DNA from: UBA4416 sp044238845
GTDB lineage: Bacteria; Bacteroidota; Bacteroidia; B-17B0; Aurantibacillaceae
DNA: 64,000 bases
Direction: 5' to 3'
NCBI GenBank assembly: GCA_044238845.1
Contig: JBIICN010000014.1
Span: 1 to 64,000, forward strand
Part shown: one piece after another, positions 35,838-44,217 of the stretch
How the letters are laid out: every line of letters starts with the position of its first letter
Numbering within the stretch: position 1 is the first letter of the stretch
The notes under the pieces: model-generated
The model's input: the letters and a program-made list of their open reading frames with translations, nothing else
Database searches by the model: none
Told to the model about the DNA's origin: nothing
Position numbers and translations under genes: made by a program

Positions 35838-38039
35838 CTATCTGCTATATTTCTTTTCTTTGAAAAGAATACAAAGTGTTTCTAATTCAAAAATTATTTT
35901 TTCGAGTTCAGCTTTTACAAAACGAGTTTGTTCGCTAACCAAAAACACATCAGAATTTATACTTTCTTTCACTTTACTAAAATCGGGTAAGGCTTCTTTT
36001 ATATATGGTTGCGTTAAGTGTGATGATGTCCAATTCATGATTTTTTCTACTTCCAAAAAATAATTTGAGAGTTGTGGAATTACTGTGGGACGTTCTTTTT
36101 CGTTAATAGTTAAAGCTATCGATGTTATTTCGCGTGATAAACGAATCGTGACACCTGCCATTGCAAAACTCAAATCAACATTGCTTTGAATATGCTCAGG
36201 CTCTTGCACCATGCGCTGCACAGAAGCAAATACATCGTTGTTGGATGCTTCTGCTATTCTACGAAATTTGTTCCAAGATTCAGCTACTGTATTTTCGTTA
36301 TTATAGTATTGAAGCACGCGTTGCAAATAATTTTTGTTTTGCAATAAGGCATACTCCATTAATGGTGGAAATCGCTTTTTTTCCCACACGGGCCAAAACA
36401 CATAACTGGCAACCACTGCCAATAACGCACCTATTAAGGTAGATAAAACTCTCCAACCAATTAATTCCCATGAGGCTTGTTGCGAAATCTGCATCAAAAT
36501 AACCATCATTATGGTTACAAAAAATACACCTACCTTATAGTTGTTTCGTAAAAAATAAGCTACAAAAAAAGACACGATAATTAATAACCCAACAAACACA
36601 TCATGCGGCAAGGGTAATAACATAATGGCTCCTCCTAAAACAATACCTGTAACAGTTCCAACAATTCTTTCTATTCCTTTTTTTCGGGTAGCGCCAAAAT
36701 AGGGTTGTATCACAATTAGCATGGTTAAAGAAATCCAATGACCATGATCTATTTTAAAAAATTTATATACAAATACACCTATAGATAATCCCAACGCCAC
36801 CCGCAAGGCATAAATAAAGTGTTGTGAATTGACGTTGAAAGCTTCGCGAACTAATTCCATAATAGCGCGAGGTTTTAATCCAACTAAAAAGTTATTAAAT
36901 GTGAGTTTATAATTCTCTAAATAATCGCTCTTCTTTAAATTTAGTTTTTGCTCAATTTGTAAAACGGTCTGTTGCAAATAACCATACGATTTATGAAGCG
37001 TGTTAATAAAATGTTGTATAGCTAATTTCTCTTTATGCGTTAAGGTTAATTCTTTACTTGCTTCTTCAAATAATTGAATAGCAATTTCGCAACGTTTTAA
37101 TCGTATTTTAGTAAGACTTAAATCTTCGGACCTAAAAGTAAAAATGACGATTGATAAACGAGCGCTTGTTTGCGCAAAAGCCGATAAAGTTTTATAGAGA
37201 ACGATGTTTCTTATTTTTTGAAAATCAGGATGATCCAGTATTTCTAACTCTTCATGCATCGTATTTAATGTTGCTCCAAATAATGATGACGTTTTACGAA
37301 TCTCCATCATCATGTCGTAATGCTGCGTTTTTAAACGTGATTTTTTGTTATCTCTCCGTGCAAATAAATTAATAGAATGATTAACGGCATCTCTAATAGC
37401 GGTTTCTTTTTCAGTAACATCTATATTATCAATTATAGTATCTGATGCATGTTTTTGAATTAGAATATCTAAAAACTCAGTATTTGTTTTCCAAATTTTA
37501 GCTACCGAACGCCTAATAGGATTTGAAGGACGAAACGGAAAAGCAAGGATGGTAATAACAACCGACCAAGCAGCGCCTGCAAAAATATACATTCCATAAT
37601 TTACAGATTCGGAAAAAGAAACAGGATTTGATAATCCAAACAAAAAGAAAAAACCAACCGCTACGCCAATGCTTGCACCATAATCGCTCCAATTACGAAT
37701 TAATGCAGCAAACATTCCCACAACAAACATAGCCACTACCGATACTTGCCAGGAGTTAGCCGTATTCATGCCAACAATAGCAGCTAAAGTCATTAGTATG
37801 GCTTCTAGCGATTGAATGATTATTTTTTTATAATGTAGCCCTCGGTAATCTATCAACGCTAACATATAAGCACCAAAAGCCATCCACACCACCTCATAAG
37901 AAAAATGATCTTGATATAATGGCACAACAATTAAGGGAACATTTAATGCTAACACAACTCTAAAAGCCCAAGTAATAGTAGGCTCAAAATACTCTTGTTT
38001 TAAAACGGTTTGTAATTGTTGTATGGGTTGAAAACGCAT
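35838..38039 (-). CDS. FUSC-family inner membrane protein
   Basis: The 733-residue protein has two membrane blocks of about five to six helices each (about 22-170 and 395-545), separated by a helical cytoplasmic region, with a helical C-terminal part. The second block contains DHGHWISLTMLIVIQPYFGATRKKGIERIVGTVTGIVLGG, the signature region of the FUSC (YccS/YhfK/aromatic acid exporter-like) family. Known members are linked to fusaric acid or aromatic acid efflux and to stress; most have no proven substrate. Length fits the two-block YccS-type architecture. No periplasmic adaptor or TolC-like gene is adjacent, so export of a specific compound is only a guess. It is a single-gene unit. Confidence 0.88.
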   Translation of the reverse strand: MRFQPIQQLQTVLKQEYFEPTITWAFRVVLALNVPLIVVPLYQDHFSYEVVWMAFGAYMLALIDYRGLHYKKIIIQSLEAILMTLAAIVGMNTANSWQVSVVAMFVVGMFAALIRNWSDYGASIGVAVGFFFLFGLSNPVSFSESVNYGMYIFAGAAWSVVITILAFPFRPSNPIRRSVAKIWKTNTEFLDILIQKHASDTIIDNIDVTEKETAIRDAVNHSINLFARRDNKKSRLKTQHYDMMMEIRKTSSLFGATLNTMHEELEILDHPDFQKIRNIVLYKTLSAFAQTSARLSIVIFTFRSEDLSLTKIRLKRCEIAIQLFEEASKELTLTHKEKLAIQHFINTLHKSYGYLQQTVLQIEQKLNLKKSDYLENYKLTFNNFLVGLKPRAIMELVREAFNVNSQHFIYALRVALGLSIGVFVYKFFKIDHGHWISLTMLIVIQPYFGATRKKGIERIVGTVTGIVLGGAIMLLPLPHDVFVGLLIIVSFFVAYFLRNNYKVGVFFVTIMMVILMQISQQASWELIGWRVLSTLIGALLAVVASYVFWPVWEKKRFPPLMEYALLQNKNYLQRVLQYYNNENTVAESWNKFRRIAEASNNDVFASVQRMVQEPEHIQSNVDLSFAMAGVTIRLSREITSIALTINEKERPTVIPQLSNYFLEVEKIMNWTSSHLTQPYIKEALPDFSKVKESINSDVFLVSEQTRFVKAELEKIIFELETLCILFKEKKYSR

Positions 38040-38069
38040 GCTTGCTAATAAAGTGTAAAGATAGACATT

Positions 38070-38190
38070 TTAAAAAACCAAAAAGCCACTTATTAAAAGC
38101 AGCTTTTCGATTTGATAAAGTGGACTTGGCTCTCCCGTATCCCATTTGTTGCTCATGCTAAAATGTCGGGTGGTGGTTACTGATATAAAT
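38070..38190 (-). ncRNA. Possible structured small RNA or 28-residue ORF, unidentified
   Basis: Read on the minus strand, this stretch ends with AGCCAAGTCCACTTTAT opposite ATAAGTGGCT followed by TTTTTGGTTTTTT, a terminator-like hairpin. Upstream lies a GC-richer segment (ACCACCACCCGAC, GATACGGGAGAGCC), unusual for this AT-rich DNA, and a weak TTG-N17-TAAATTTA promoter. It also encodes a 28-codon ORF (ATG at 38156, MSNKWDTGEPSPLYQ at its start). I cannot assign it to a known RNA class. Confidence 0.35.
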
Positions 38191-38330
38191 TTACGTCATT
38201 AATTCTTTTGCAATGTTACACAATTCTTACCTCAACGTTTTTTAACAGGATTTCTTTTCAACTATTGTGCTTTTCGGTTTAAGGTTGTTAACAGTGATTG
38301 TTAAATAGTTAATTACGTTTGCACATAAAA

Positions 38331-38363
38331 ACACCTGACAGGTTTTTAAAACCTGTCAGGTGT
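38331..38363. repeat. Dispersed palindrome, CCTGACAGG family (copy 3 of 3)
   Basis: ACACCTGACAGGTTTT (38331-38346), one unpaired T, then the exact reverse complement (38348-38363). It lies 151 bases past the 3' end of a T9SS cargo gene. Confidence 0.88.
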
Positions 38364-38513
38364 ATATGTTATCGTCATCGCGAGTTTTTCGGAATAAGCA
38401 AAATGGTTAAGCAATCTCATACATAGTTTTAATATTGATAGATGTGATATTAATTAACTCTGTTCGCAATGACGAAACCGCTGCATTAAAAATGTAGCGG
38501 AGCGGGGGCATTC

Positions 38514-39548
38514 TTATTGTTTTATTATTTTGAATACTTTTTCATTTATTTTTAAAAAATACAGGCCTTTACTTAGATCGTTTGTATTTATGTAATGAAT
38601 TAATTGATTAGACTTACCTGATAAAATTGGTTTACCAAAACTATCACATATTTGCCAATTATATGTTTGATGATAAGGAAGTTTAATTATTATTTCATCT
38701 ATTACGGGATTTGGTTTAATAGATATCATATCAAAGTTTATTTTACTAATACTTTGAATTATTGCATTAATAAATACTGTGTCCGATACGCATCCGTTTT
38801 CAGTAACAACTAATGAATATTTGCCATTTTGTGACATATAATAATATGGATTTGTTTCGCCCGTTAATAGCGTATCATTACGAAACCACTGATTACCTGA
38901 GGAGTGATTTGATACTAAAGTATCTCCATTTTGTAAAATAGATGGAGGCGTCATCACATAATTTTTTAGTTCACAACCGCTTTGAGAGAAGGTTAAAGCA
39001 TTTGTCGATATATTACCCAATTGTATCCATCCATAAGATGTATCAATAGCTGATATAATTCGTACACCTATAAATACATTATTTCCAACGATTCCATTTG
39101 TTGTATAACTACAAGATCCTGGTCCAGGAGATGATTGAACGAAGTGATGTAAATAAAATGTCATTATCGAATTTTTCCATACGCTATTTGCATTAATAGT
39201 GTCATTTAAATTAAATGTTTTCGGTATGTCTTCTTTTAAAACTGTTCCGCAATTATTTGAAGTGATTGTATCAGTGCGGTCAAATACAATTTCATTAATG
39301 CCAAGTGGTTTTATGAATGAATTGAAAGAATATACGGCGCCTCCGGTTTGAAAAATTTTAGTTAACACAAAATCCTTTACATTATCATTATTTATATCTA
39401 AAGAATCCGAAGAGTAAATGATTTTTGCGGGGGAAAAATTTAACCATACCTGTCCGCAAATATGCTCGCCAGTTAAAATGTATTGTGAATAAGCATTATT
39501 GATAATGCTTACTGAGAAAATTATTAATAATGTTTTGTAAAATCTCAT
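38514..39548 (-). CDS. Secreted protein with T9SS type A sorting domain
   Basis: The 344-residue protein has a signal peptide (1-21, ending NNAYS). Its middle region is beta-rich, with a short FG-GAP-like motif DINNDNVKDFVL near 51 and an Ig-like part with NSSGNQWFRNDTLLTGETNPYYYMSQNGKYSLVVTENGC, similar to gliding- or adhesion-type modules. The tail (ISIKPNPVIDEIIIKLPYHQTYNWQI ... GLYFLKINEKVFKIIKQ, about 277-344) is a T9SS sorting domain, shorter than the common type A version. It would be exported to the surface; its function is unknown. A TATATTTG -7 box sits 4 bases upstream of the ATG, implying a leaderless transcript. Confidence 0.82.
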   Translation of the reverse strand: MRFYKTLLIIFSVSIINNAYSQYILTGEHICGQVWLNFSPAKIIYSSDSLDINNDNVKDFVLTKIFQTGGAVYSFNSFIKPLGINEIVFDRTDTITSNNCGTVLKEDIPKTFNLNDTINANSVWKNSIMTFYLHHFVQSSPGPGSCSYTTNGIVGNNVFIGVRIISAIDTSYGWIQLGNISTNALTFSQSGCELKNYVMTPPSILQNGDTLVSNHSSGNQWFRNDTLLTGETNPYYYMSQNGKYSLVVTENGCVSDTVFINAIIQSISKINFDMISIKPNPVIDEIIIKLPYHQTYNWQICDSFGKPILSGKSNQLIHYINTNDLSKGLYFLKINEKVFKIIKQ

Positions 39549-39552
39549 GTAT

Positions 39553-39560
39553 CAAATATA
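39553..39560 (-). promoter_or_regulatory. Bacteroidota -7 box of the 344-residue T9SS cargo gene
   Basis: The minus strand reads TATATTTG, ending 4 bases before the ATG at 39548, so the predicted start of transcription falls on or right next to the start codon. No TTG is seen at the right distance upstream. Confidence 0.45.
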
Positions 39561-39590
39561 CCAATAAATATTCAAAGTCTATTATAAACG

Positions 39591-39636
39591 AAAACGCCCC
39601 ACTTCCGATAGCTATCGGAATCTGTGAGGCGTTTTT
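39591..39636 (-). terminator. Terminator of groEL with an embedded palindrome
   Basis: AAAACGCC pairs with GGCGTTTT as the outer stem; inside it the perfect palindrome TTCCGATAGCTATCGGAA (39603-39620) extends the stem. It follows groEL on the minus strand and ends in a T run. Confidence 0.8.
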
Positions 39637-39668
39637 ATAAATTATATTTTTTAGGTGTTCGCTCTTCT

Positions 39669-39693
39669 GTTCTCGACTTCGCTCGAACTGACA
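39669..39693. repeat. Dispersed 25-base repeat, GTTCTCGACT family (copy 1 of 2)
   Basis: It differs at two positions from 57318-57342 and begins 12 bases past the groEL stop. From memory, related sequences recur widely in Bacteroidota genomes. Confidence 0.75.
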
Positions 39694-39704
39694 GAACTAA
39701 ACGA

Positions 39705-41342
39705 TTACATCATTCCACCCATTCCGCCCATGCCTGGGTTACCCATTGGCATTGCTGGAGCGTCTTCTTTTTTCTCTGCTAATACACAGTCAGTAGTCAA
39801 TAACATAGCTGCTACAGATGCTGCGTTTTCTAAAGCAACACGGCTTACTTTAGCTGGGTCAATAACACCTGCTTTTAATAAGTTTTCGTATTTCTCAGTA
39901 CGAGCATTGAAACCATAGTCATCTTTTCCTTCTTTTACTTTTTGTACAACTATAGAACCTTCGATTCCACAGTTAGCACAAATTTGGCGTAAAGGCTCTT
40001 CAATAGCACGACGTACAATTTGAATACCAGTGTTCTCATCTTCGTTTACACCTTTTAATTTATCTAAAGAGGCGATTGCACGAATGTAAGCAACACCACC
40101 ACCTGGTACAATACCTTCTTCAACTGCTGCACGAGTAGCTGCTAAAGCATCGTCTACACGGTCTTTTTTCTCTTTCATTTCAACCTCAGTAGCTGCACCA
40201 ACGTAAAGTACTGCAACACCACCAGCTAATTTAGCTAAACGCTCTTGTAATTTTTCTTTATCGTAATCAGAAGTTGTAGATTCGATTTGAGCTTTAATTT
40301 GATTAACACGAGCAGTGATATCTGCTTTTTTACCAGCACCACCAACAATCGTTGTGTTTTCTTTATCAACAGTAACTTTTTCCGCTTTTCCTAAGAAAGT
40401 TAAGTCAGCGTTTTCTAATAAGAAACCTCTGTCTTCAGCAATAAAAATACCACCAGTTAAAATTGCTAAATCTTCTAACATGGCTTTTCTTCTGTCGCCA
40501 AATCCTGGAGCTTTCACTGCACAGATTTTTAAGTTAGAACGTAAGCGGTTTACAACTAATGTTTGTAAAGCTTCACCATCAACATCTTCAGCAATAATTA
40601 AAACTGGTTTACCTGTTTGTACTGCTTTTTCTAATACAGGTAATAATTCTTTCATCGCCGAAATTTTCTTTTCGTAAATTAAAATCAATGGATTTTCTAA
40701 AACCGCATTCATTTTTTCTACGTCAGTAATAAAGTAAGGAGAGATATAACCTCTGTCAAATTCCATACCTTCTACTACTTCAACAGTTGTATCAGTACCT
40801 TTTGCTTCTTCAACAGTAATTACACCTTCTTTTTTTACTTTAGCCATTGCTTCAGCAATTAACTTACCAATCACGTTATCGTTATTAGCGGAGATCGTAG
40901 CTACTTGTTCAATTTTTTTATTGTCGTTACCAACGTTTTGAGATTGTCTTTTTAAATCAGCAACGATAGTTTCAACAGCTTTGTCGATACCGCGTTTCAA
41001 ATCCATTGGATTAGCGCCAGCAGCAACGTTTTTTAAACCAGCTGTTACGATAGCTTGAGCTAACACTGTAGCAGTAGTTGTTCCATCACCAGCTGCATCA
41101 GCTGTTTTAGAAGCCACTTCTTTTAATAACTGTGCACCCATGTTTTCTACTGGGTTTGATAATTCGATTTCTTTAGCTACCGTCACACCATCTTTAGTGA
41201 TTGCTGGTGAGCCAAATTTTTTATCGATAATAACGTTTCTTCCTTTAGGACCTAAAGTTACTTTTACTGCATTTGCTAATGCATCTACTCCGCGCTTTAA
41301 AGCGTCACGAGCTTCTATGTTAAATGTGATGTCTTTTGCCAT
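39705..41342 (-). CDS. groEL: Chaperonin GroEL (60 kDa)
   Basis: The 545-residue product forms the double-ring folding chamber that works with GroES and ATP. The ATP-binding segment GDGTTTATVLAQAIV lies near residues 85-99. The GAATEVEMKEKKDRVDDALAATRAAVEEGIVPGGG stretch near 378-412 contains the ATPase aspartate. The C-terminus ends in GGM-rich repeats (MPMGNPGMGGMGGMM), as usual. It lies 117 bases after groES on the same strand, with a terminator downstream. Its gene neighbourhood is the standard groESL pair, and it shows no oddity. Confidence 0.98.
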   Translation of the reverse strand: MAKDITFNIEARDALKRGVDALANAVKVTLGPKGRNVIIDKKFGSPAITKDGVTVAKEIELSNPVENMGAQLLKEVASKTADAAGDGTTTATVLAQAIVTAGLKNVAAGANPMDLKRGIDKAVETIVADLKRQSQNVGNDNKKIEQVATISANNDNVIGKLIAEAMAKVKKEGVITVEEAKGTDTTVEVVEGMEFDRGYISPYFITDVEKMNAVLENPLILIYEKKISAMKELLPVLEKAVQTGKPVLIIAEDVDGEALQTLVVNRLRSNLKICAVKAPGFGDRRKAMLEDLAILTGGIFIAEDRGFLLENADLTFLGKAEKVTVDKENTTIVGGAGKKADITARVNQIKAQIESTTSDYDKEKLQERLAKLAGGVAVLYVGAATEVEMKEKKDRVDDALAATRAAVEEGIVPGGGVAYIRAIASLDKLKGVNEDENTGIQIVRRAIEEPLRQICANCGIEGSIVVQKVKEGKDDYGFNARTEKYENLLKAGVIDPAKVSRVALENAASVAAMLLTTDCVLAEKKEDAPAMPMGNPGMGGMGGMM

Positions 41343-41459
41343 TTTGTTTAATTGTTGAGTTATAGAATTTTTGAATTGTTGAGTTGAAATAATTTATGAG
41401 TTGGAGACTTAATGAATTATGTAATTAATCAATAACTCTTTAACTCTCTATTTCATTAA

Positions 41460-41750
41460 TTAGATAATTGCGTAGATATCGCTTTCGCGCATAATTAATA
41501 AATCTTTTCCGTCTACTTGGATTTCAGTTCCTGCGTATTTTCCGTATAAAACAGTATCGCCAACTTTTACAGTCATTGGTTCGTCGATTTTACCGTTTCC
41601 TACAGCTAATACTTTACCTTTCATTGGTTTTTCCTTTGCTGTGTCAGGGATAATTAATCCACCTGCTGTTTTTGTTTCTGCTGGAGCCGCTTCAACTAAT
41701 ACTCTATCAGCTAAGGGCTTTACATTTACAGTTGTACTTGATTTTGCCAT
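41460..41750 (-). CDS. groES: Co-chaperonin GroES (10 kDa)
   Basis: The 96-residue product forms the heptameric lid of the GroEL chamber. It has the family pattern VKPLADRVLVE near the start, a mobile loop (TKTAGGLIIPDTAKEKPMKGKVLAVG) and GDTVLYGKYAGTEIQVDGKDLLIMRESDIYAI at the end. It is first in the operon with groEL. I see no CIRCE element (the HrcA operator) upstream, and no perfect TAnnTTTG box, so heat control must use another signal. Confidence 0.98.
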   Translation of the reverse strand: MAKSSTTVNVKPLADRVLVEAAPAETKTAGGLIIPDTAKEKPMKGKVLAVGNGKIDEPMTVKVGDTVLYGKYAGTEIQVDGKDLLIMRESDIYAII

Positions 41751-41893
41751 AATTATGTGATTTTAATAATTTAAATTTTTACAGTGCCTATTTGTCTAAA
41801 AACATGCCAATAGCCGTTTTTTAGCATTAAGGCGACAATATTACCGTTTTTAACCAGTATGAAATAAAAAATGTCAGTTTAGTGGCAGAGAAT

Positions 41894-42027
41894 GGGAACG
41901 CGGATCACGCCAAGGCGTGGCGGATTAGACTGATTTTCACAGATAAAATCTTAAATGAAAAATGTCAATTCATTGAATTGACATTTAAAATCTTAGAAAT
42001 CCGTATAATCGGCTTTATCAGTGTTCC
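41894..42027. repeat. Dispersed imperfect inverted-repeat element, GGAACxCxGAT family (copy 1 of 2)
   Basis: The ends GGGAACGCGGATCACGCC and (inverted) GGAACACTGATAAAGCC frame an interior with a nested perfect palindrome, AAATGTCAATTCA-T-TGAATTGACATTT (41960-41986). It lies between fabH and groES. The second copy, with different interior, is at 61856-61951. Confidence 0.72.
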
Positions 42028-42034
42028 TATTCTC

Positions 42035-43039
42035 TTATTTCCCTACTTTACTTCCGTCGTAAGCCCATTTAATCCAAATAGAACCCCAAGTAAAACCACC
42101 ACCAAAAGCAGATAAAATTAAATTATCGCCTTTTTTAAATAGCTTTTCGTAATCCCACAATAATAATGGAATTGTACCTGCCGTTGTGTTACCGTAACGT
42201 TCAATGTTCATCAACATTTTATCGGTACTTAAACCCATACGGTTAGCAGTAGCTTCGCAAATACGCTTGTTTGCTTGATGTGGTAATAAGTAAGAGATAT
42301 CGTCTGCTTTTAAATTATTCTTTGCCATAATTTCGGCACTTACCTCTGCCATGTTTACAACAGCATGTTTAAATACAGTTTGTCCTTCTTGATGAACGTA
42401 GTGTAATCTTTTTTCAACACTTTCTTTCGAAGGAGGCATAAATGAACCACCAGCCACTTGGTATAAAAAATTACGTCCAGAACCATCTGCTTTTAAAATA
42501 AAATCTTGAATACCGCAGTCGTCTTCAGATGGCTCTAATAATACGGCACCGCCGCCATCACCAAAAATCACACAAGTAGCGCGATCTTCATAATTTAAAA
42601 TAGCACTCATTTTATCTACACCAACAACCACCACTTTTTTATAACGACCTGTTTCAATAAATTGAGAACCTGTAGCCAAAGCATAAATAAAGCCCGAGCA
42701 AGCTGCAGATAAATCGTAACCCCAAGCATTTTTGGCACCAATTTTATCGCAAATAACGTTTGATGTACTAGGGAAAACGTAATCGCCCGTAATAGTACCA
42801 ACAATTAATAAATCAATGTCTAATGCGGTAATGCCACGTTTTTTTAATAGTTCTTCAATAGCAAATACCATCATATCTGAGGTAGCTTTGCCAGGGATAT
42901 TTAAAACACGTCTTTCTTTAATTCCGGTACGTGAGGTAATCCATTCGTCGTTAGTATCTACAAATTTTGCTAACTCATCATTAGTCATTACAAAATCAGG
43001 AACGTAGCCGCCAACGGCAGTTATTGCTGCTCTTTTCAT
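42035..43039 (-). CDS. fabH: Beta-ketoacyl-ACP synthase III
   Basis: The 334-residue enzyme starts type II fatty acid synthesis by condensing an acyl-CoA with malonyl-ACP. The catalytic triad is visible: Cys in LSAACSGF (about 112), His in SYLLPHQAN and Asn in ERYGNTTAGT. The glycine-rich IWASRTGI-like region reads DEWITSRTGIKERR. Length matches FabH. The ATG overlaps the plsX stop by one base (TAATG), so plsX and fabH are translationally coupled, the classical pair linking phospholipid and fatty-acid initiation. It is clearly distinct from the longer KAS III-like protein at 9765-10904. Confidence 0.97.
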   Translation of the reverse strand: MKRAAITAVGGYVPDFVMTNDELAKFVDTNDEWITSRTGIKERRVLNIPGKATSDMMVFAIEELLKKRGITALDIDLLIVGTITGDYVFPSTSNVICDKIGAKNAWGYDLSAACSGFIYALATGSQFIETGRYKKVVVVGVDKMSAILNYEDRATCVIFGDGGGAVLLEPSEDDCGIQDFILKADGSGRNFLYQVAGGSFMPPSKESVEKRLHYVHQEGQTVFKHAVVNMAEVSAEIMAKNNLKADDISYLLPHQANKRICEATANRMGLSTDKMLMNIERYGNTTAGTIPLLLWDYEKLFKKGDNLILSAFGGGFTWGSIWIKWAYDGSKVGK

Positions 43040-43977
43040 TATTGAAATACTGTTTTAATTTTTCCGTTTAAGTCTGCTTCAACGATGTCTTTACTTAACA
43101 CCATCATATTTTTAAATGCTAATGGCGTTGATTTACCGTGAGCAATCATAACGTTTGAGTTGATTCCTAAAATAGGAGTGCCACCGTATAATTCGTAATT
43201 AAATTGATCAAAATAGTCATCACTACGATTACGTTTTTTAATTAAAGAGTAAAACGCTTCAGCTGTTTTTAAAAATACATTACCAGTAAATCCTTCGCAT
43301 ACAATAACGTCTGCCTTATCTTCAAATACTTCTTGTCCTTCTACATTACCCACAAAATTAAAGTCTTTGCTATCTTTCATTAAAGCATGCGCAGCTTGTG
43401 CTACTAAATTTCCTTTTTCTGGTTCTTCACCGATATTTAATAAACCAACTTTAGGATTATCAATTTTATAAACTTCTTTAGCAAATACAGAACCTAAAAT
43501 AGCAAATTGATAAAGTACATCTGGTTTACAATCAGCATTAGTACCAACATCTAAAATAATTCCAAAACCACCTTTTTCTTTAGGTACGATAGACGTAATA
43601 CATGGACGAATAACGCCAGGTACAGCTTTTACGGAAAACATAGAGCCAACTAACATTGCTCCTGTGTTACCAGCGCTTGCAAAACACTGAATCTCGTTTT
43701 CTTTTAATAATTTAAAACCTATTGAAATACTACTTTGTGGTTTTTGCGCTAATGCTTTGGTTGGATGTTCACCCATCTCAATAACATCTGTAGCATGCAC
43801 GTAATCAAATTTATCTTCTGCAATTCCTTTTGCTTTTAAATGACTTTTAGCTTTTTCGCTATCGCCAATTAAAACTATTCTAACGTCAGATGGTAATGAA
43901 TCCAATGCCATGATAGCACCATCTAAACAATTTGCTGGAGCAAAATCTCCACCCATTATATCTAATCCAATCTTCAT
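43039..43977 (-). CDS. plsX: Phosphate acyltransferase PlsX
   Basis: The 312-residue enzyme makes acyl-phosphate from acyl-ACP, the donor for PlsY in phosphatidic acid synthesis. The start at 43977 (MKIGLDIMGGDFAPANCLDGA) is preferred, because MGGD(F/Y)AP at residues 8-14 is the family's N-terminal signature; the ATG at 44004 would add nine poorly fitting residues. Conserved later parts include ASAGNTGAMLVGSMFSV, NIGEEPEKGN and CEGFTGNVFLKTAE. It is followed directly by fabH. The usual upstream rpmF is not adjacent. Confidence 0.96.
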   Translation of the reverse strand: MKIGLDIMGGDFAPANCLDGAIMALDSLPSDVRIVLIGDSEKAKSHLKAKGIAEDKFDYVHATDVIEMGEHPTKALAQKPQSSISIGFKLLKENEIQCFASAGNTGAMLVGSMFSVKAVPGVIRPCITSIVPKEKGGFGIILDVGTNADCKPDVLYQFAILGSVFAKEVYKIDNPKVGLLNIGEEPEKGNLVAQAAHALMKDSKDFNFVGNVEGQEVFEDKADVIVCEGFTGNVFLKTAEAFYSLIKKRNRSDDYFDQFNYELYGGTPILGINSNVMIAHGKSTPLAFKNMMVLSKDIVEADLNGKIKTVFQ

Positions 43978-44204
43978 ATTATATGTTATGTTGTTTAAAC
44001 TCATTTTTTAATTCTAAATGAGCCAAAATCAAGCGACTAAGCAACTAATTTATGAGTAAATATGCAATAATTAGACGGCAAAGTTATTAACCTTACTTAG
44101 ATAATAGTGTTTAAACTTTTTAAATTATGATGCTTTCAATCTAATTTATTGACTATGTGAAAGATAAAACTGTATTGTAAACTCATTTTTATCAAAATTG
44201 ATTG

Positions 44205-44212
44205 TACTTTTG
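44205..44212 (+). promoter_or_regulatory. Bacteroidota -7 box of the sufE-like gene, leaderless arrangement
   Basis: TACTTTTG fits TAnnTTTG and ends only 5 bases before the ATG at 44218, which predicts transcription starting at the initiation codon. No TTG lies at the usual distance upstream (the nearest is 27 bases away). Confidence 0.5.
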
Positions 44213-44217
44213 ACCCC

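Larger units (their letters stand above)
38040..38513. other. 474-base intergenic region with a palindrome and a possible structured RNA
   Basis: The region lies between the FUSC gene start and the 3' end of a T9SS cargo gene, both on the minus strand. It holds the perfect palindrome at 38331-38363 and a possible minus-strand small RNA with terminator at about 38070-38190 (separate entries). The remaining sequence shows nothing I can name. Confidence 0.6.

Noticed and set aside
38070..38156. 28-codon minus-strand ORF (MSNKWDTGEPS ...)
   Set aside because: It overlaps a probable structured RNA and terminator hairpin, and I cannot support translation; kept only as an alternative in the RNA entry.
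41751..41893. CIRCE heat-shock operator upstream of groES
   Set aside because: No copy of the TTAGCACTC/GAGTGCTAA inverted repeat is visible.
43978..44004. Longer plsX start at 44004
   Set aside because: The conserved MGGD(F/Y)AP signature begins a few residues after 43977, as in known PlsX proteins.
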